A stretch of DNA of 64,000 nt from Aquimarina aquimarini (GCF_900299535.1 NZ_OMKE01000056.1:62001-126000); one strand, 5' to 3'. Counted from the stretch's first letter, positions 8,430 through 18,094 are shown. Translations and numbers: made by a program. Notes: a model not told the origin generated them from the sequence alone.

Positions 8430-10925
8430 TTAAAAATAGAAACCAAAAGATCCAGTAACTCCAAACTTACGAGCATCTGGATTATCAAAATAATTTCCTC
8501 TAAAATGAAAATCTATTCTGAAAATTTTGAAAATATTACCTACACCAAGGCTATATTCCCAATATACTTCATCGCTAGGAGCCATTAGAGTTTCGTTAGA
8601 TGGAGCACTAAGTAAGATGTTGTCATTAGATAATTCTCCCCAAGCTCCACGTACACCAACAAGCTCTCTAAGATTTAGTTTTCTTAATAATGGGATTCTA
8701 GAAAATATTCTTCCGTTAAAATTGTGTTCTAGATGCAAGGTCGCATAGGTGTCAGTAACAAACTCATAAAAATTAAGTAAAGGAAAAGTATTGTATATAG
8801 ATAAGTATGTCTGATTTCCTGGTATAACACTTAGTAAACCAAGAGGGACATCACCATAAGTTTTTCCTAATTCAAGAGTACTGTTTAGTCTTCCAAAACC
8901 TCCAATATTCCAAGGCTGTTGATATAAGAGTTGAATTTTTTGATAATCAAAATCACTTTCTATAATCCCCTGTAGTCCTACGCTATAATTAAGAAATAAA
9001 GTGGCAAAATCTCCAGAATTTACAATAACTCTATCTACTCCGTACCCTGTTGTTTTTCTACCAGGGAAATAAGCAAGAGAAGTAGCAATCTCGGTCTGTT
9101 GGATTTCGGTCTCTAATACATTTGTTTCGGGATTGATATAGTCTAAGCTAAATAGTGACCTATCTGCGGGTTTTAAATTTCTATATGATCCCGTGACTCC
9201 AACCGTAAAGTTTTTTCTGGGTTCAAACTGCATAGAGAAAGCAGTAAGGTTGATAGAGGTGAGTCTAGTGTTGTCTCCCGTAGCAATAATAGATGAGGAG
9301 GCTAAACTTCTTCCTTCTACATCATTTGTATTAGTTAAGCTAGCGCCAAGTTGTTCTACATCTCTACGATTTCCTGCTGAGATAAGTAGCCTAGATTTTC
9401 TATCTACCAAGTATTTACCAGATACTCCATATTTAAATTTTTGATCTTTAAATCCATAAGCACCATACCCTTCTATTCTCCATCTATCATTAGCGGTAAA
9501 ATAAGTTCGCCCTCCTGCCCGTAGTCTCCATCCTTCGATATCATTATAGCCAATGGTAGAAAATAATGGGCCAAAATCGAAGCCGTTGGCCTCTATGTAC
9601 CCTGTTGCTAGGATGGTTCCAACGTTATAGAGTCTTTTAAAAGCTTTTACTGTTTTTAGTGTGTCAAGAAGCTTGTATACTTTTTGCTCATCTTTATTTA
9701 GTTTTTCCATTCTGGCATTAGACCAAAAAGAATCTTTTCTGTTATAAATGTCTTGATCATAAGGGTCTACTTGACTTTGGTAGAATTTTTTTCCTTTTTT
9801 TATGTCAAATTTATAATTATCGTATAATGTCGTTCTTTTACCGTAGACCCCTCGGGATTTTTCTTTTTTGCTAAAAGAAAAATCAGATTGAAAATAATCT
9901 TTGGTTATTAAAAAAATAGAGTCATTCAGTACATCAAATTCTTGTTCAATATAAAGATCTTTTACCCAGTTTATGTTTGCACTTTTGGTAACTTCAAGAT
10001 TTATTTCTTTGATAGCCCAGGTAGAATCATTTACCCAAAAATCACCTTTGAATGTTAGCTCGTTCTTTCTTCTGGGGTAATAAATAATGTTATAACACCA
10101 TTTATTATCAATATAAGCACTATCAGAAAGAACATAATTGTATACACCTACTCCAGTTCTTGATAGTGGACTGGTAAAACTTTTATCAAAAAATTTAAGG
10201 TAATTGTCATATATGTCATAATCTGAATACAAATCTTTGACAAATGCTATTAGTGTTTGATTGTCACTGAATCCAGCATTTTTATTTCCTGTAAGTACTT
10301 CTTTGTATTCATTGATTTGATTGTCTCCATATACTTTTGAGAGCGCTTCATTAAGAAAAATAGGTAAGTATGTTTTTCCAGTTATTCTTGATGTGTCTAC
10401 ATCATCAAAAATAAACTCCATACCATTAAAGATTCTACTATTGATCAGTGTGCTGTCTATAGTATTTAAGTCAAATTCTAATTTTTCGTACTTATCATAA
10501 GTATATTGTTTGAACTTTTTTACACCATTTTCTCTACGGTGGTCCCATATTTTTCTTAGGATGTCAATAGCTGGATTATTCTTTTTAGAAGTTTTACCTT
10601 TATAAATAACGACTTCATCCAATGCGGCTGCTTCCTCTTCCAAGATGATTTCCATCTTATAGGTAACCCGTTTATCTAATTTTATCGTTTTGGTTTTAAA
10701 ACCAATAAATGAGACTTTTACATTAGAGTGATTGTCATCAGACTCCAAATAAAACCTACCATTTTCATCAGTGATTGTTCCAACTGTAGAATTTGCAAAA
10801 ATAATATTTGCAAAAGGAACAGATTGTTTATTGCTGTCAAATACTTGACCTCCAATCTTAGTCTGAGAATGTATGGAAACACAGCTAAATATGGTAAAAA
10901 GTATTCCTAAAATCAAATGTCTCAT
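8430..10925 (-). CDS. DUF5686 outer-membrane protein with carboxypeptidase-like regulatory domain
   Basis: 831 residues. A signal peptide is followed by a carboxypeptidase-D regulatory-like domain (about residues 22-110, IGGQVFDSN through VSFIGFKTKTIKL). The long remainder matches the DUF5686 family and ends with alternating beta-strands and a terminal Phe-rich strand (GFYF), typical of an outer-membrane barrel. DUF5686 proteins are widespread in Bacteroidota, are related in layout to TonB-dependent transporters and have no settled function. No SusD partner is adjacent and the gene appears to stand alone. Confidence 0.85.
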   Translation of the reverse strand: MRHLILGILFTIFSCVSIHSQTKIGGQVFDSNKQSVPFANIIFANSTVGTITDENGRFYLESDDNHSNVKVSFIGFKTKTIKLDKRVTYKMEIILEEEAAALDEVVIYKGKTSKKNNPAIDILRKIWDHRRENGVKKFKQYTYDKYEKLEFDLNTIDSTLINSRIFNGMEFIFDDVDTSRITGKTYLPIFLNEALSKVYGDNQINEYKEVLTGNKNAGFSDNQTLIAFVKDLYSDYDIYDNYLKFFDKSFTSPLSRTGVGVYNYVLSDSAYIDNKWCYNIIYYPRRKNELTFKGDFWVNDSTWAIKEINLEVTKSANINWVKDLYIEQEFDVLNDSIFLITKDYFQSDFSFSKKEKSRGVYGKRTTLYDNYKFDIKKGKKFYQSQVDPYDQDIYNRKDSFWSNARMEKLNKDEQKVYKLLDTLKTVKAFKRLYNVGTILATGYIEANGFDFGPLFSTIGYNDIEGWRLRAGGRTYFTANDRWRIEGYGAYGFKDQKFKYGVSGKYLVDRKSRLLISAGNRRDVEQLGASLTNTNDVEGRSLASSSIIATGDNTRLTSINLTAFSMQFEPRKNFTVGVTGSYRNLKPADRSLFSLDYINPETNVLETEIQQTEIATSLAYFPGRKTTGYGVDRVIVNSGDFATLFLNYSVGLQGIIESDFDYQKIQLLYQQPWNIGGFGRLNSTLELGKTYGDVPLGLLSVIPGNQTYLSIYNTFPLLNFYEFVTDTYATLHLEHNFNGRIFSRIPLLRKLNLRELVGVRGAWGELSNDNILLSAPSNETLMAPSDEVYWEYSLGVGNIFKIFRIDFHFRGNYFDNPDARKFGVTGSFGFYF

Positions 10926-11038
10926 CTAAAGCTATTAAAATTAATACTTGTGATAATTAGTGGGTCACATCAAATTTTGGACCATTTATATGATTCATAT
11001 TCCAAAAATTGATGAAACGTAAAATAAAAAGAATCATT

Positions 11039-12016
11039 TTATTTATACATCACTTTTTTAACAGCTTTTACAACATCCTTACTATTAGGTAGCCATTCTT
11101 CTAATAGCCCTGGAGAATAAGGAGTTGGTGTATCTGCGGTATTTATTTTTAATATAGGAGCATCCAAATGATCAAAAATAGTTGATTGAACCTGATATGT
11201 GATTTCAGAGGCAATATTAGCCAAAGGCCAAGCTTCTTCAAGAATAATTAGACGGTTTGTTTTTTTAACAGAGGTGAAAATAGCTTCCAAATCTAGAGGA
11301 CGAACTGTTCTCAGGTCAATGATTTCACAAGAAATATTTTCTTTAGCAAGTTCATCTGCAGCTTTATAAGCTTCTTTTATAATTTTTCCAAAAGAAACAA
11401 TGGTAACATCAGTACCTTCTCGCTTAATATCTGCTACTCCAAGAGGGATGGTAAACTCACCTTCAGGAACTTCTCCTTTGTCACCGTACATTTGTTCACT
11501 TTCCATAAAAATAACAGGATCATTATCTCTAATCGCAGATTTTAAAAGACCTTTGGCGTCTTTTGGATTAGAAGGAACTACTACTTTTAGTCCAGGAGTA
11601 TTAGCAAACCAGTTTTCAAAAGCTTGTGAGTGTGTCGCTCCTAGTTGTCCTGCAGAAGCTGTTGGGCCTCTGAATACGATAGGGATATTAAATTGTCCCC
11701 CACTCATTTGACGCATTTTTGCTGCATTATTGATAATCTGATCAATACCAACCAGAGAAAAATTAAAAGTCATGAACTCAATGATAGGGCGATTACCATT
11801 CATAGCACTACCAACACCTATACCTGCAAATCCTAATTCAGAAATTGGAGTGTCTAAAACCCTATCTGGGCCAAATTCATCCAACATGCCTTTACTCGCT
11901 TTATATGCTCCGTTATATTCTGCGACTTCTTCTCCCATTAGATAAATAGATTCGTCTCGTCGCATTTCTTCGCTCATAGCCTCGCAAATTGCTTCTCTGA
12001 ATTGTATGGTCTTCAT
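11039..12016 (-). CDS. pdhB: Pyruvate dehydrogenase E1 component, beta subunit
   Basis: 325 residues, the normal length for the E1 beta chain. It pairs with E1 alpha to decarboxylate pyruvate with thiamine diphosphate and feed acetyl groups to E2. Supporting segments are the start MKTIQFREAICEAMSEEM, MGEEVAEYNGAYK, the PISELGFAGIGVGSAMNG loop and the C-terminal LEEAWPLANIASEI. The alpha subunit and E2 are not next to it in the window, as is common in Flavobacteriia where the E1 beta gene is often separate. The closely related 2-oxoisovalerate dehydrogenase beta subunit is the main alternative. A minus-strand TACTTTTG (12159-12166) may be its -7 box. Confidence 0.93.
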   Translation of the reverse strand: MKTIQFREAICEAMSEEMRRDESIYLMGEEVAEYNGAYKASKGMLDEFGPDRVLDTPISELGFAGIGVGSAMNGNRPIIEFMTFNFSLVGIDQIINNAAKMRQMSGGQFNIPIVFRGPTASAGQLGATHSQAFENWFANTPGLKVVVPSNPKDAKGLLKSAIRDNDPVIFMESEQMYGDKGEVPEGEFTIPLGVADIKREGTDVTIVSFGKIIKEAYKAADELAKENISCEIIDLRTVRPLDLEAIFTSVKKTNRLIILEEAWPLANIASEITYQVQSTIFDHLDAPILKINTADTPTPYSPGLLEEWLPNSKDVVKAVKKVMYK

Positions 12017-12204
12017 GTTTTTATTTTTATTATTTTTTTTAGTTGGTATAACTAATCATTTAGGTTATTATATCAGACAATAATTAGTTATGTATTACAT
12101 TATTATTTTTATCATTATGGTTTTACTGATAAAAAAATATTTTGTATAATAACGAAGGCAAAAGTAGGAATTAAAACCCTTTGATAAGGGATGAATGCCT
12201 AAAA

Positions 12205-12230
12205 AATTTACTATGCACGCATAGTAAATT
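12205..12230. promoter_or_regulatory. 26-bp dyad operator candidate upstream of etfBA
   Basis: Perfect 12-base arms, AATTTACTATGC and GCATAGTAAATT, around a 2-base AC spacer, 60 bases before the etfB start and within the expected promoter region. The symmetry and size suit a TetR- or MarR-type dimer. It is not followed by a T-tract, so a terminator is unlikely. Confidence 0.6.
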
Positions 12231-12289
12231 AGACTTTTTATTTGTACATTCGCTTTTATTATTAAATTCTCAAAAAATACATATATAAA

Positions 12290-13036
12290 ATGAAGATATT
12301 AGTTTGTATTAGCCACGTGCCAGACACGACTTCCAAAATTAATTTTACGGATGGTGAGACCAAATTTGACACCAATGGTGTTCAATTTGTAATTAATCCA
12401 AACGACGAATTTGGATTGACACGAGCAATGTGGTTTAAAGAAAAGCAAGGAGCATCTGTAGATGTTGTAAATGTAGGAGGAGCAGAGACAGAGCCTACCT
12501 TGCGAAAAGCTCTTGCAATTGGTGCTGATAATGCTATAAGAGTAAATACAGAAGCTACAGATGGTTTTTATGTAGCTAGACAATTAACAAAAGTTGTACA
12601 GGATGGAGGATATGATCTTGTAATTGCTGGTAGAGAATCTATCGATTATAACGGTGGTATGGTTCCTGGTATGATCGCAGGGCTTACTGGCGCTAATTTT
12701 GTAAATACATGTATCGGTCTAGAAGTAGATGGTGATACTGCAACAGTAACAAGAGAAATAGATGGAGGTAAAGAAACTTCTACTGCCAAGTTGCCTTTGA
12801 TTATAGGAGGGCAAAAAGGATTGGTAGAGGAGAGCGATTTGCGTATTCCTAATATGAGAGGGATTATGATGGCTCGTAAAAAACCACTTACAGTAGTAGA
12901 TCCTGTAGAAGCAGGTCAGGAAACAAAAGCCGTTCAGTTTCAAAAACCAGCTCCAAAAGGAGAGGTTACATTAGTGGCTCCTGATAACATCGATCAGTTA
13001 GTTGAGCTATTGCATAATGAAGCTAAGGTAATTTAG
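12290..13036 (+). CDS. etfB: Electron transfer flavoprotein, beta subunit
   Basis: 248 residues. With EtfA it forms the soluble heterodimer that takes electrons from acyl-CoA dehydrogenases and related flavoenzymes and passes them to ETF-quinone oxidoreductase or another acceptor. The N-terminus MKILVCISHVPDTTSKI and the segment VIAGRESIDYNGGMVPGMIA are characteristic of the beta subunit, including the AMP-binding region. It lies 106 bases upstream of etfA and is clearly cotranscribed; the spacer holds two weak hairpins. Control probably acts through the dyad at 12205-12230. Confidence 0.97.
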   Translation: MKILVCISHVPDTTSKINFTDGETKFDTNGVQFVINPNDEFGLTRAMWFKEKQGASVDVVNVGGAETEPTLRKALAIGADNAIRVNTEATDGFYVARQLTKVVQDGGYDLVIAGRESIDYNGGMVPGMIAGLTGANFVNTCIGLEVDGDTATVTREIDGGKETSTAKLPLIIGGQKGLVEESDLRIPNMRGIMMARKKPLTVVDPVEAGQETKAVQFQKPAPKGEVTLVAPDNIDQLVELLHNEAKVI

Positions 13037-13142
13037 TGAAAACTAAATCATTCTGAATCAGTTTCAGAATCTTCTTAAACTAGTAAAAAAAATAATCAAA
13101 GAATTCCTTAAAAACATAAAGGAATCATTAAAACAAAATTTT

Positions 13143-14111
13143 ATGTCAGTTTTAGTATATACAGAAAGCGAAGGCGAAAAATTTAAAAAAGCAGCCTTGG
13201 AAGTAGCATCTTATGCAAAAGAAGTTGCTGCAATGCTGGGTACAACAGTAACCGCTGTAAGTATTAATGGAGGTAGTAGTAGTGAATTAGGGGCGTATGG
13301 AGTAGATAAGGTATTAGAAGTTAAGAATGATAAATTGTCCACTTTTAATGCAAAAGCATATGCAGATGTTATAAAACAAGCAGTAGAGAAAGAACAAGCT
13401 AAAGTGGTTATCGTAAGTTCTAGTGCAGATAGTAAGTTTTTAGCACCTTTGTTGTCAGTGCATCTTAATGCGGGATATGCACCCAATGTAGTGGCACTAC
13501 CAGAAGAGAGTTCACCTTTTAAAGTAAAAAGAACAGCTTTCTCTAATAAAGCATTTAATATTACAGAAATAACTACAGATGTAAAGGTAGTAGGGCTTTC
13601 TAATAATGCATTTGGAATTAAAGAAAATGCAGCAGCAGGAGCATCAGAAGCATTTGAACCATCTCTTTCTGATAGTGATTTTGGAATAGAGATAACAAAT
13701 ATAGATAGAGCTACAGATAAAGTTTCTATTGCTGATGCAGAAATCGTAGTATCTGGTGGTCGTGGATTAAAAGGCCCTGAAAATTGGGGTATGGTAGAGG
13801 ACCTTGCAGAAGTGCTAGGTGCAGCAACGGCATGTTCGAAACCTGTAAGTGATTTAGGGTGGAGACCACATGCAGAACACGTAGGGCAAACGGGAAAACC
13901 AGTGGCATCTAATCTATATATAGCAATCGGAGTATCAGGTGCAATCCAGCATTTGGCAGGTATTAATGCTAGTAAAGTAAAAGTGGTAATTAATAATGAT
14001 CCTGAAGCACCTTTCTTTAAAGCCGCAGACTATGGAATAGTGGGCGATGCTTTTGAGGTAGTGCCAAAACTTATTGAAAAATTAAAAGAATTTAAGTCGA
14101 ATAACGCATAA
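13143..14111 (+). CDS. etfA: Electron transfer flavoprotein, alpha subunit
   Basis: 322 residues. The C-terminal FAD-binding domain is complete: VVSGGRGLKGPENW, then SDLGWRPHAEHVGQTG, then AIGVSGAIQHLAG and VINNDPEAPFFKAADYGIVGD. These segments bind the FAD of the ETF dimer. It is the second gene of the etfBA operon and ends at a strong terminator. Together with the dyad upstream this suggests a regulated operon for fatty-acid or amino-acid oxidation (inference). Confidence 0.97.
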   Translation: MSVLVYTESEGEKFKKAALEVASYAKEVAAMLGTTVTAVSINGGSSSELGAYGVDKVLEVKNDKLSTFNAKAYADVIKQAVEKEQAKVVIVSSSADSKFLAPLLSVHLNAGYAPNVVALPEESSPFKVKRTAFSNKAFNITEITTDVKVVGLSNNAFGIKENAAAGASEAFEPSLSDSDFGIEITNIDRATDKVSIADAEIVVSGGRGLKGPENWGMVEDLAEVLGAATACSKPVSDLGWRPHAEHVGQTGKPVASNLYIAIGVSGAIQHLAGINASKVKVVINNDPEAPFFKAADYGIVGDAFEVVPKLIEKLKEFKSNNA

Positions 14112-14137
14112 TTTTCATAAATTGTGCCCAAATTAGG

Positions 14138-14187
14138 GGCTGTTTGAACTTATGTAAAAGTCCACATGTTCAAACAGCCTTTTTTTT
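14138..14187 (+). terminator. Terminator of etfBA
   Basis: A 12-bp stem (GGCTGTTTGAAC at 14138-14149 with 14168-14179) followed by eight T residues. Confidence 0.9.
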
Positions 14188-14199
14188 ATTTAGAACACT

Positions 14200-14817
14200 A
14201 TGAGTTTAGTTCGACTGAACATAAAAGGAATATCATACAGTCAGACCCAAAATGGAGCATATGCCCTTATTTTGAGTGAGGTAGATGGAGAAAGAAAGTT
14301 ACCTATTGTAATAGGTGCTTTTGAGGCACAGTCTATAGCAATTGCTTTAGAAAAAGAAATAAAGCCACCCAGACCGCTTACCCATGACCTTTTTAAAAAT
14401 TTTGCAGATCGTTTTGATATTGTAGTAAAACAGGTGATTATCCATAAACTGGTAGATGGTGTGTTTTATTCCAGTGTTATTTGCGAACGAGACAAAATAG
14501 AAGAAATTATAGATGCTAGAACAAGTGATGCAATTGCATTAGCATTACGCTTTCAAGCTCCTATCTTTACTTATAAAAACATCTTGGATCAAGCAGGGAT
14601 ATATCTTAAAGTGAATCCTAAAAAAGATGATGAAACTGATACAGAAAGTTTGTTGGTAGATGAGTTAGTGTCTGATGATGTTGAGGTTTCAAGCAAAGAA
14701 ACCAGTTATCAGGATTTATCTCCAGAAGAACTTAATAGAATGTTGGATCAAGCTGTTTCTAATGAAGATTATGAATTGGCAGCTAGAATTCGAGATGAGA
14801 TTTCCAAAAGAGGATAA
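14200..14817 (+). CDS. Bifunctional nuclease family protein (DUF151) with a UVR motif
   Basis: 205 residues. Residues 1-130 match the bifunctional nuclease/DUF151 family (LPIVIGAFEAQSIAIALE, then ARTSDAIALALRFQAPIFT). The last 35 residues form a UVR (UvrB/C-interaction) helix pair, EELNRMLDQAVSNEDYELAARIRDEI. Plant members have RNase and DNase activity; the bacterial role is unproven, and the UVR motif hints at a repair or Clp-type partner. It is 60 bases upstream of the nucleoside transporter and may share a transcript with it. The start 13 bases after the terminator T-tract is a little odd and would give a very short leader. Confidence 0.85.
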   Translation: MSLVRLNIKGISYSQTQNGAYALILSEVDGERKLPIVIGAFEAQSIAIALEKEIKPPRPLTHDLFKNFADRFDIVVKQVIIHKLVDGVFYSSVICERDKIEEIIDARTSDAIALALRFQAPIFTYKNILDQAGIYLKVNPKKDDETDTESLLVDELVSDDVEVSSKETSYQDLSPEELNRMLDQAVSNEDYELAARIRDEISKRG

Positions 14818-14876
14818 TTCATATAAGTGTGGTGTTTAGTAGGGGTTCAATGTGTTTTTAAATGATTTCAGTTTTT

Positions 14877-16577
14877 ATGAAAAAAGTAGTACTTACTTTT
14901 CTATTTTCACTTTTTGCTTTTACCTTTTTATCTGCACAATCCATAGAGAAAAAATGGATTTTAGAAAATGTTAAAGGAATCTCAGAAGAAAATTTTAGGG
15001 TCAAACAAGGGGATTATCTCGAATTAGATCAAGGTCAGTTTTCGTATTCGTTTAGTGGTGATTTACAGAAGTTAAACGGAGATTACCTTCAGCAGAATAA
15101 TGTTATCCTGCTCTTTGCAGAAAAGGCTCAGGATTCTATGATACGATATAAAATTACCAAATTCACTGATTCTACTTTGGTAATTTCAAAAAAAGGAACT
15201 GTTTTTTCTTTTATTTCAGAGAAGCAGCCTATTCAAACCCCTCCTGTCAAAGAAGTAAAAGAACTTATTCCTAATCAAGGATTTTCATTCAATAGTTTGT
15301 GGAGAGGTGTTTTGGGAATGATTGTACTATTGATAATTGCCTATTTACTAAGTGCAAATAGAAAAGCAATTAATTGGAAAACAGTAGGAATCGGTCTGGG
15401 AGCCCAATTAATATTGGCTTTTGGAGTGTTGAAAGTAAGTTTTGTACAAAAAACATTCGAATTTGTTGGTAAAATATTTGTTCTTATACTTGACTTTACA
15501 AGAGCTGGAAGTGAGTTTCTATTGGGGGATATGATGAATGTAGACAGCTTTGGCTTTATTTTTCTATTTCAGGTGTTGCCTACTATTATATTCTTTTCGG
15601 CATTGACTTCGGTATTGTTCTACTTGGGGGTTATACAGGTTGTAGTAAAAGGAATGGCTTGGGTGTTGACCAAATTGATGGGAATTTCTGGAGCAGAAAG
15701 CTTGAGTGTTGCTGGTAATATATTTTTAGGCCAAACAGAAGCACCCTTAATGATCAAAGCTTATTTAGAACGAATGACAAGGTCTGAAATCTTATTGGTG
15801 ATGATAGGAGGGATGGCAACTGTAGCTGGAGGAGTTTTGGCTGCTTATATAGGTTTTCTGGGAGGAGAAGATTCGGTATTAAGATTAGAATTTGCAAAAC
15901 ATTTATTGGCAGCATCTGTGATGGCGGCGCCAGGAGCGATTGTGATTTCAAAATTGTTGTACCCACAAGAAGAGCCAATTGATATAGATGTAAAAGTATC
16001 AACAGATAAGATTGGGTCAAATATTCTTGACGCTATTGCTAATGGAACTACAGAAGGGCTTAAGTTGGCTGCAAATGTTGGAGCAATGCTTTTGGTGTTT
16101 ATAGCCTTTATAGCAATGATCAATTACGGATTAGGTAAATTAGGAGAGGTTAGTGGTTTAGATCTTTTTTTATCGGCTAATACTCCGTACAAAAAATTCT
16201 CATTAGAAGCTATTCTTGGAACTGTATTTGCTCCTTTAATGTGGTTAATTGGTGTTGCTAAAGAAGATATGATGTTAATGGGACAGTTGTTGGGGATTAA
16301 GCTAGCAGCTAGTGAATTTGTAGGGTATATTCAATTAGCAGATTTGAAAAATACAGCCAACGAATTGCATTTTACATATAATAAATCTGTAATTATGGCT
16401 ACGTATATGTTATGTGGATTTGCAAACTTTGCATCTATAGGTATACAAATAGGAGGTATTGGTTCTTTGGCTCCAGGTCAAAGAAAAACCCTGTCAGAAT
16501 TTGGTATGAGGGCATTAATAGGAGGGACTATTGCTTCTCTTTTATCTGCTACAATTGCAGGAATGATCATAGGATAA
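14877..16577 (+). CDS. CNT-family nucleoside transporter with an N-terminal periplasmic domain
   Basis: 566 residues from the ATG at 14877 (a frame start at 14862 is less likely because a normal signal peptide begins at 14877). The C-terminal 420 residues are a concentrative nucleoside transporter: NIFLGQTEAPLMIKAYL and NKSVIMATYMLCGFANFASIGIQIGG carry the conserved nucleoside- and sodium-binding segments. In front lies a cleavable-looking signal peptide (ending SAQ) and about 95 residues resembling a lipocalin-like beta domain (WILENVKG to VFSFISEK), then a linker and the first membrane segment. The extra domain would lie in the periplasm, perhaps delivering substrate. The order BFN, CNT, thyA suggests pyrimidine salvage feeding dTMP synthesis. 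Confidence 0.88.
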   Translation: MKKVVLTFLFSLFAFTFLSAQSIEKKWILENVKGISEENFRVKQGDYLELDQGQFSYSFSGDLQKLNGDYLQQNNVILLFAEKAQDSMIRYKITKFTDSTLVISKKGTVFSFISEKQPIQTPPVKEVKELIPNQGFSFNSLWRGVLGMIVLLIIAYLLSANRKAINWKTVGIGLGAQLILAFGVLKVSFVQKTFEFVGKIFVLILDFTRAGSEFLLGDMMNVDSFGFIFLFQVLPTIIFFSALTSVLFYLGVIQVVVKGMAWVLTKLMGISGAESLSVAGNIFLGQTEAPLMIKAYLERMTRSEILLVMIGGMATVAGGVLAAYIGFLGGEDSVLRLEFAKHLLAASVMAAPGAIVISKLLYPQEEPIDIDVKVSTDKIGSNILDAIANGTTEGLKLAANVGAMLLVFIAFIAMINYGLGKLGEVSGLDLFLSANTPYKKFSLEAILGTVFAPLMWLIGVAKEDMMLMGQLLGIKLAASEFVGYIQLADLKNTANELHFTYNKSVIMATYMLCGFANFASIGIQIGGIGSLAPGQRKTLSEFGMRALIGGTIASLLSATIAGMIIG

Positions 16578-16711
16578 TTACTTGCGATATCGTTGTTGTT
16601 AAAAACTATTTTACAACTAACCTTTAATCAATAAATTAAAGAGTACCCCGTATGCAATTTTTTGTATATTTGGGAAACATATAGGTTAATATAAAAATTG
16701 AAAGAGAGAAA

Positions 16712-17536
16712 ATGAAGCAATATTTGGATCTTGTGCATCATGTAATTGAAAATGGAAATGCAAAAGAAGATCGAACTGGGACAGGTACAAAAAGTGTTTT
16801 TGGATACCAAATGCGTTTTGACCTTAGTGAAGGTTTCCCTATGGTTACAACAAAAAAGTTACATCTGAAATCAATAGTTCATGAATTATTATGGTTTCTG
16901 AAAGGAGATACAAACATAGACTATTTACAAGAGAATGGTGTTCGTATCTGGAATGAATGGGCAGATGATAAAGGTGATTTGGGGCCTGTATATGGTCACC
17001 AATGGCGTAACTGGAATAACGATGAAATTGATCAAATTAAAGATATAATAGATACACTCAAAAATAATCCTGATAGCAGACGTATGTTGGTTTCTGCTTG
17101 GAACCCGAGTGTAATGCCAGACACATCAAAGTCTTTTTCTGAAAATGTAGCAAATGGTAAGGCAGCATTACCCCCTTGTCATGCATTTTTTCAGTTTTAT
17201 GTCGCTGATGGTAAGTTGTCTTGTCAATTATATCAACGTAGTGCAGATGTTTTTTTAGGGGTGCCTTTTAATATAGCTTCTTATGCATTGTTTACAATGA
17301 TGGTGGCACAGGTTTGTGGCTATGAAGCAGGCGAGTTTATACATACCTTTGGAGACGTTCATATATACAATAATCATATAGAACAACTAGAGCTTCAGCT
17401 ATCTAGAACTCCTAAGAAGTTACCTAAAATAATTCTTAATCCTGAGGTGAAAAATATTTTTGGCTTCGTTTTTGATGATTTCAAGTTAGTAGACTACGAT
17501 CCGCATCCTCATATAAAAGGAAAGGTTGCAGTTTAA
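16712..17536 (+). CDS. thyA: Thymidylate synthase
   Basis: 274 residues, standard length. It methylates dUMP to dTMP using methylene-tetrahydrofolate, giving dihydrofolate. Catalytic Cys156 lies in [11 protein letters not shown], the phosphate-binding arginines in [12 protein letters not shown], and the dUMP-contacting segment [18 protein letters not shown] is intact. TATATTTG at 16665-16672 is a likely -7 box, giving a leader of about 30 bases. The partner dihydrofolate reductase is at 24856, outside this transcript. A small TonB-C protein follows 23 bases later. Confidence 0.98.
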   Translation: MKQYLDLVHHVIENGNAKEDRTGTGTKSVFGYQMRFDLSEGFPMVTTKKLHLKSIVHELLWFLKGDTNIDYLQENGVRIWNEWADDKGDLGPVYGHQWRNWNNDEIDQIKDIIDTLKNNPDSRRMLVSAWNPSVMPDTSKSFSENVANGKAALPPCHAFFQFYVADGKLSCQLYQRSADVFLGVPFNIASYALFTMMVAQVCGYEAGEFIHTFGDVHIYNNHIEQLELQLSRTPKKLPKIILNPEVKNIFGFVFDDFKLVDYDPHPHIKGKVAV

Positions 17537-17559
17537 ACCCAAATTTTAAATGAACTACT

Positions 17560-17985
17560 ATGAAGAGAACATTACTTTTATTAACAATTTTAATTTCAAC
17601 ACTTTCCTTTTCTCAAGATGGGATAATTCTATCGCAAGAAAATGCGAATGAAAAAGGTATTACCCCTATGTGGCCAAAGTGTGATCGATCTAGACAAACC
17701 CCCGTAGAGTGTTTTGACCAAAAACTAAGAAATCACATCATTCAAAATTTTGAATATCCAGATGTTGCATTAAATGAAGGGTTAAGCGGTACAGTAACTA
17801 TAGAGTTTATAGTCAATAAAAAAGGGAAAGTAGAAGTGATCGAAGTTACAGGAGCACATAGATATTTACAAAGAGAAGCTATCAGGATCATTAGAGCTAT
17901 TCCAAAAATGCAACCAGGTAAATGGGGGAATAAGCCAATTGCTGTTGCATATGTCGTTCCGATTACATTTAGAAAACCACAATAA
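17560..17985 (+). CDS. Secreted TonB C-terminal domain protein
   Basis: 141 residues: a signal peptide ending SFSQ, a short linker containing two cysteines (KCDRSRQTPVECF) and a complete TonB C-terminal domain (about residues 58-139, NEGLSGTVTIEFIVNKKGKVEVIEVTG and AYVVPITFRKPQ). It has no transmembrane anchor and no Pro-rich spanning region, so it cannot work as a classical ExbB/ExbD-linked TonB. Such free TonB-C proteins are common in Bacteroidota and of unclear role; binding to TonB boxes or the periplasmic face of the outer membrane is possible. It probably reads through from thyA. Confidence 0.85.
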   Translation: MKRTLLLLTILISTLSFSQDGIILSQENANEKGITPMWPKCDRSRQTPVECFDQKLRNHIIQNFEYPDVALNEGLSGTVTIEFIVNKKGKVEVIEVTGAHRYLQREAIRIIRAIPKMQPGKWGNKPIAVAYVVPITFRKPQ

Positions 17986-18054
17986 AATAATACTGTATTT
18001 CTAATTTTAACATTGGATTAACCTTGTTCAAAGATAAAGAATAATAAAAATCAG

Positions 18055-18062
18055 TAAATTTG
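18055..18062 (+). promoter_or_regulatory. Probable -7 box of the egtB-egtD transcript
   Basis: TAAATTTG matches TAnnTTTG exactly. No TTG lies at the ideal distance (nearest at 18024-18026, 28 bases). A start site near 18068-18070 would leave the ATG at 18068 without a leader and favours the ATG at 18095. Confidence 0.4.
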
Positions 18063-18094
18063 AGTGTATGCGTAAGCCGTATATACTCTTTTTT

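Noticed and set aside
13037-13142. Attenuator between etfB and etfA
   Set aside because: Two weak hairpins are present but without a T-tract, and both subunits are needed in equal amounts.
16628-16810. Minus-strand frame across the thyA promoter
   Set aside because: Antisense to the thyA start and its leader; no family features.
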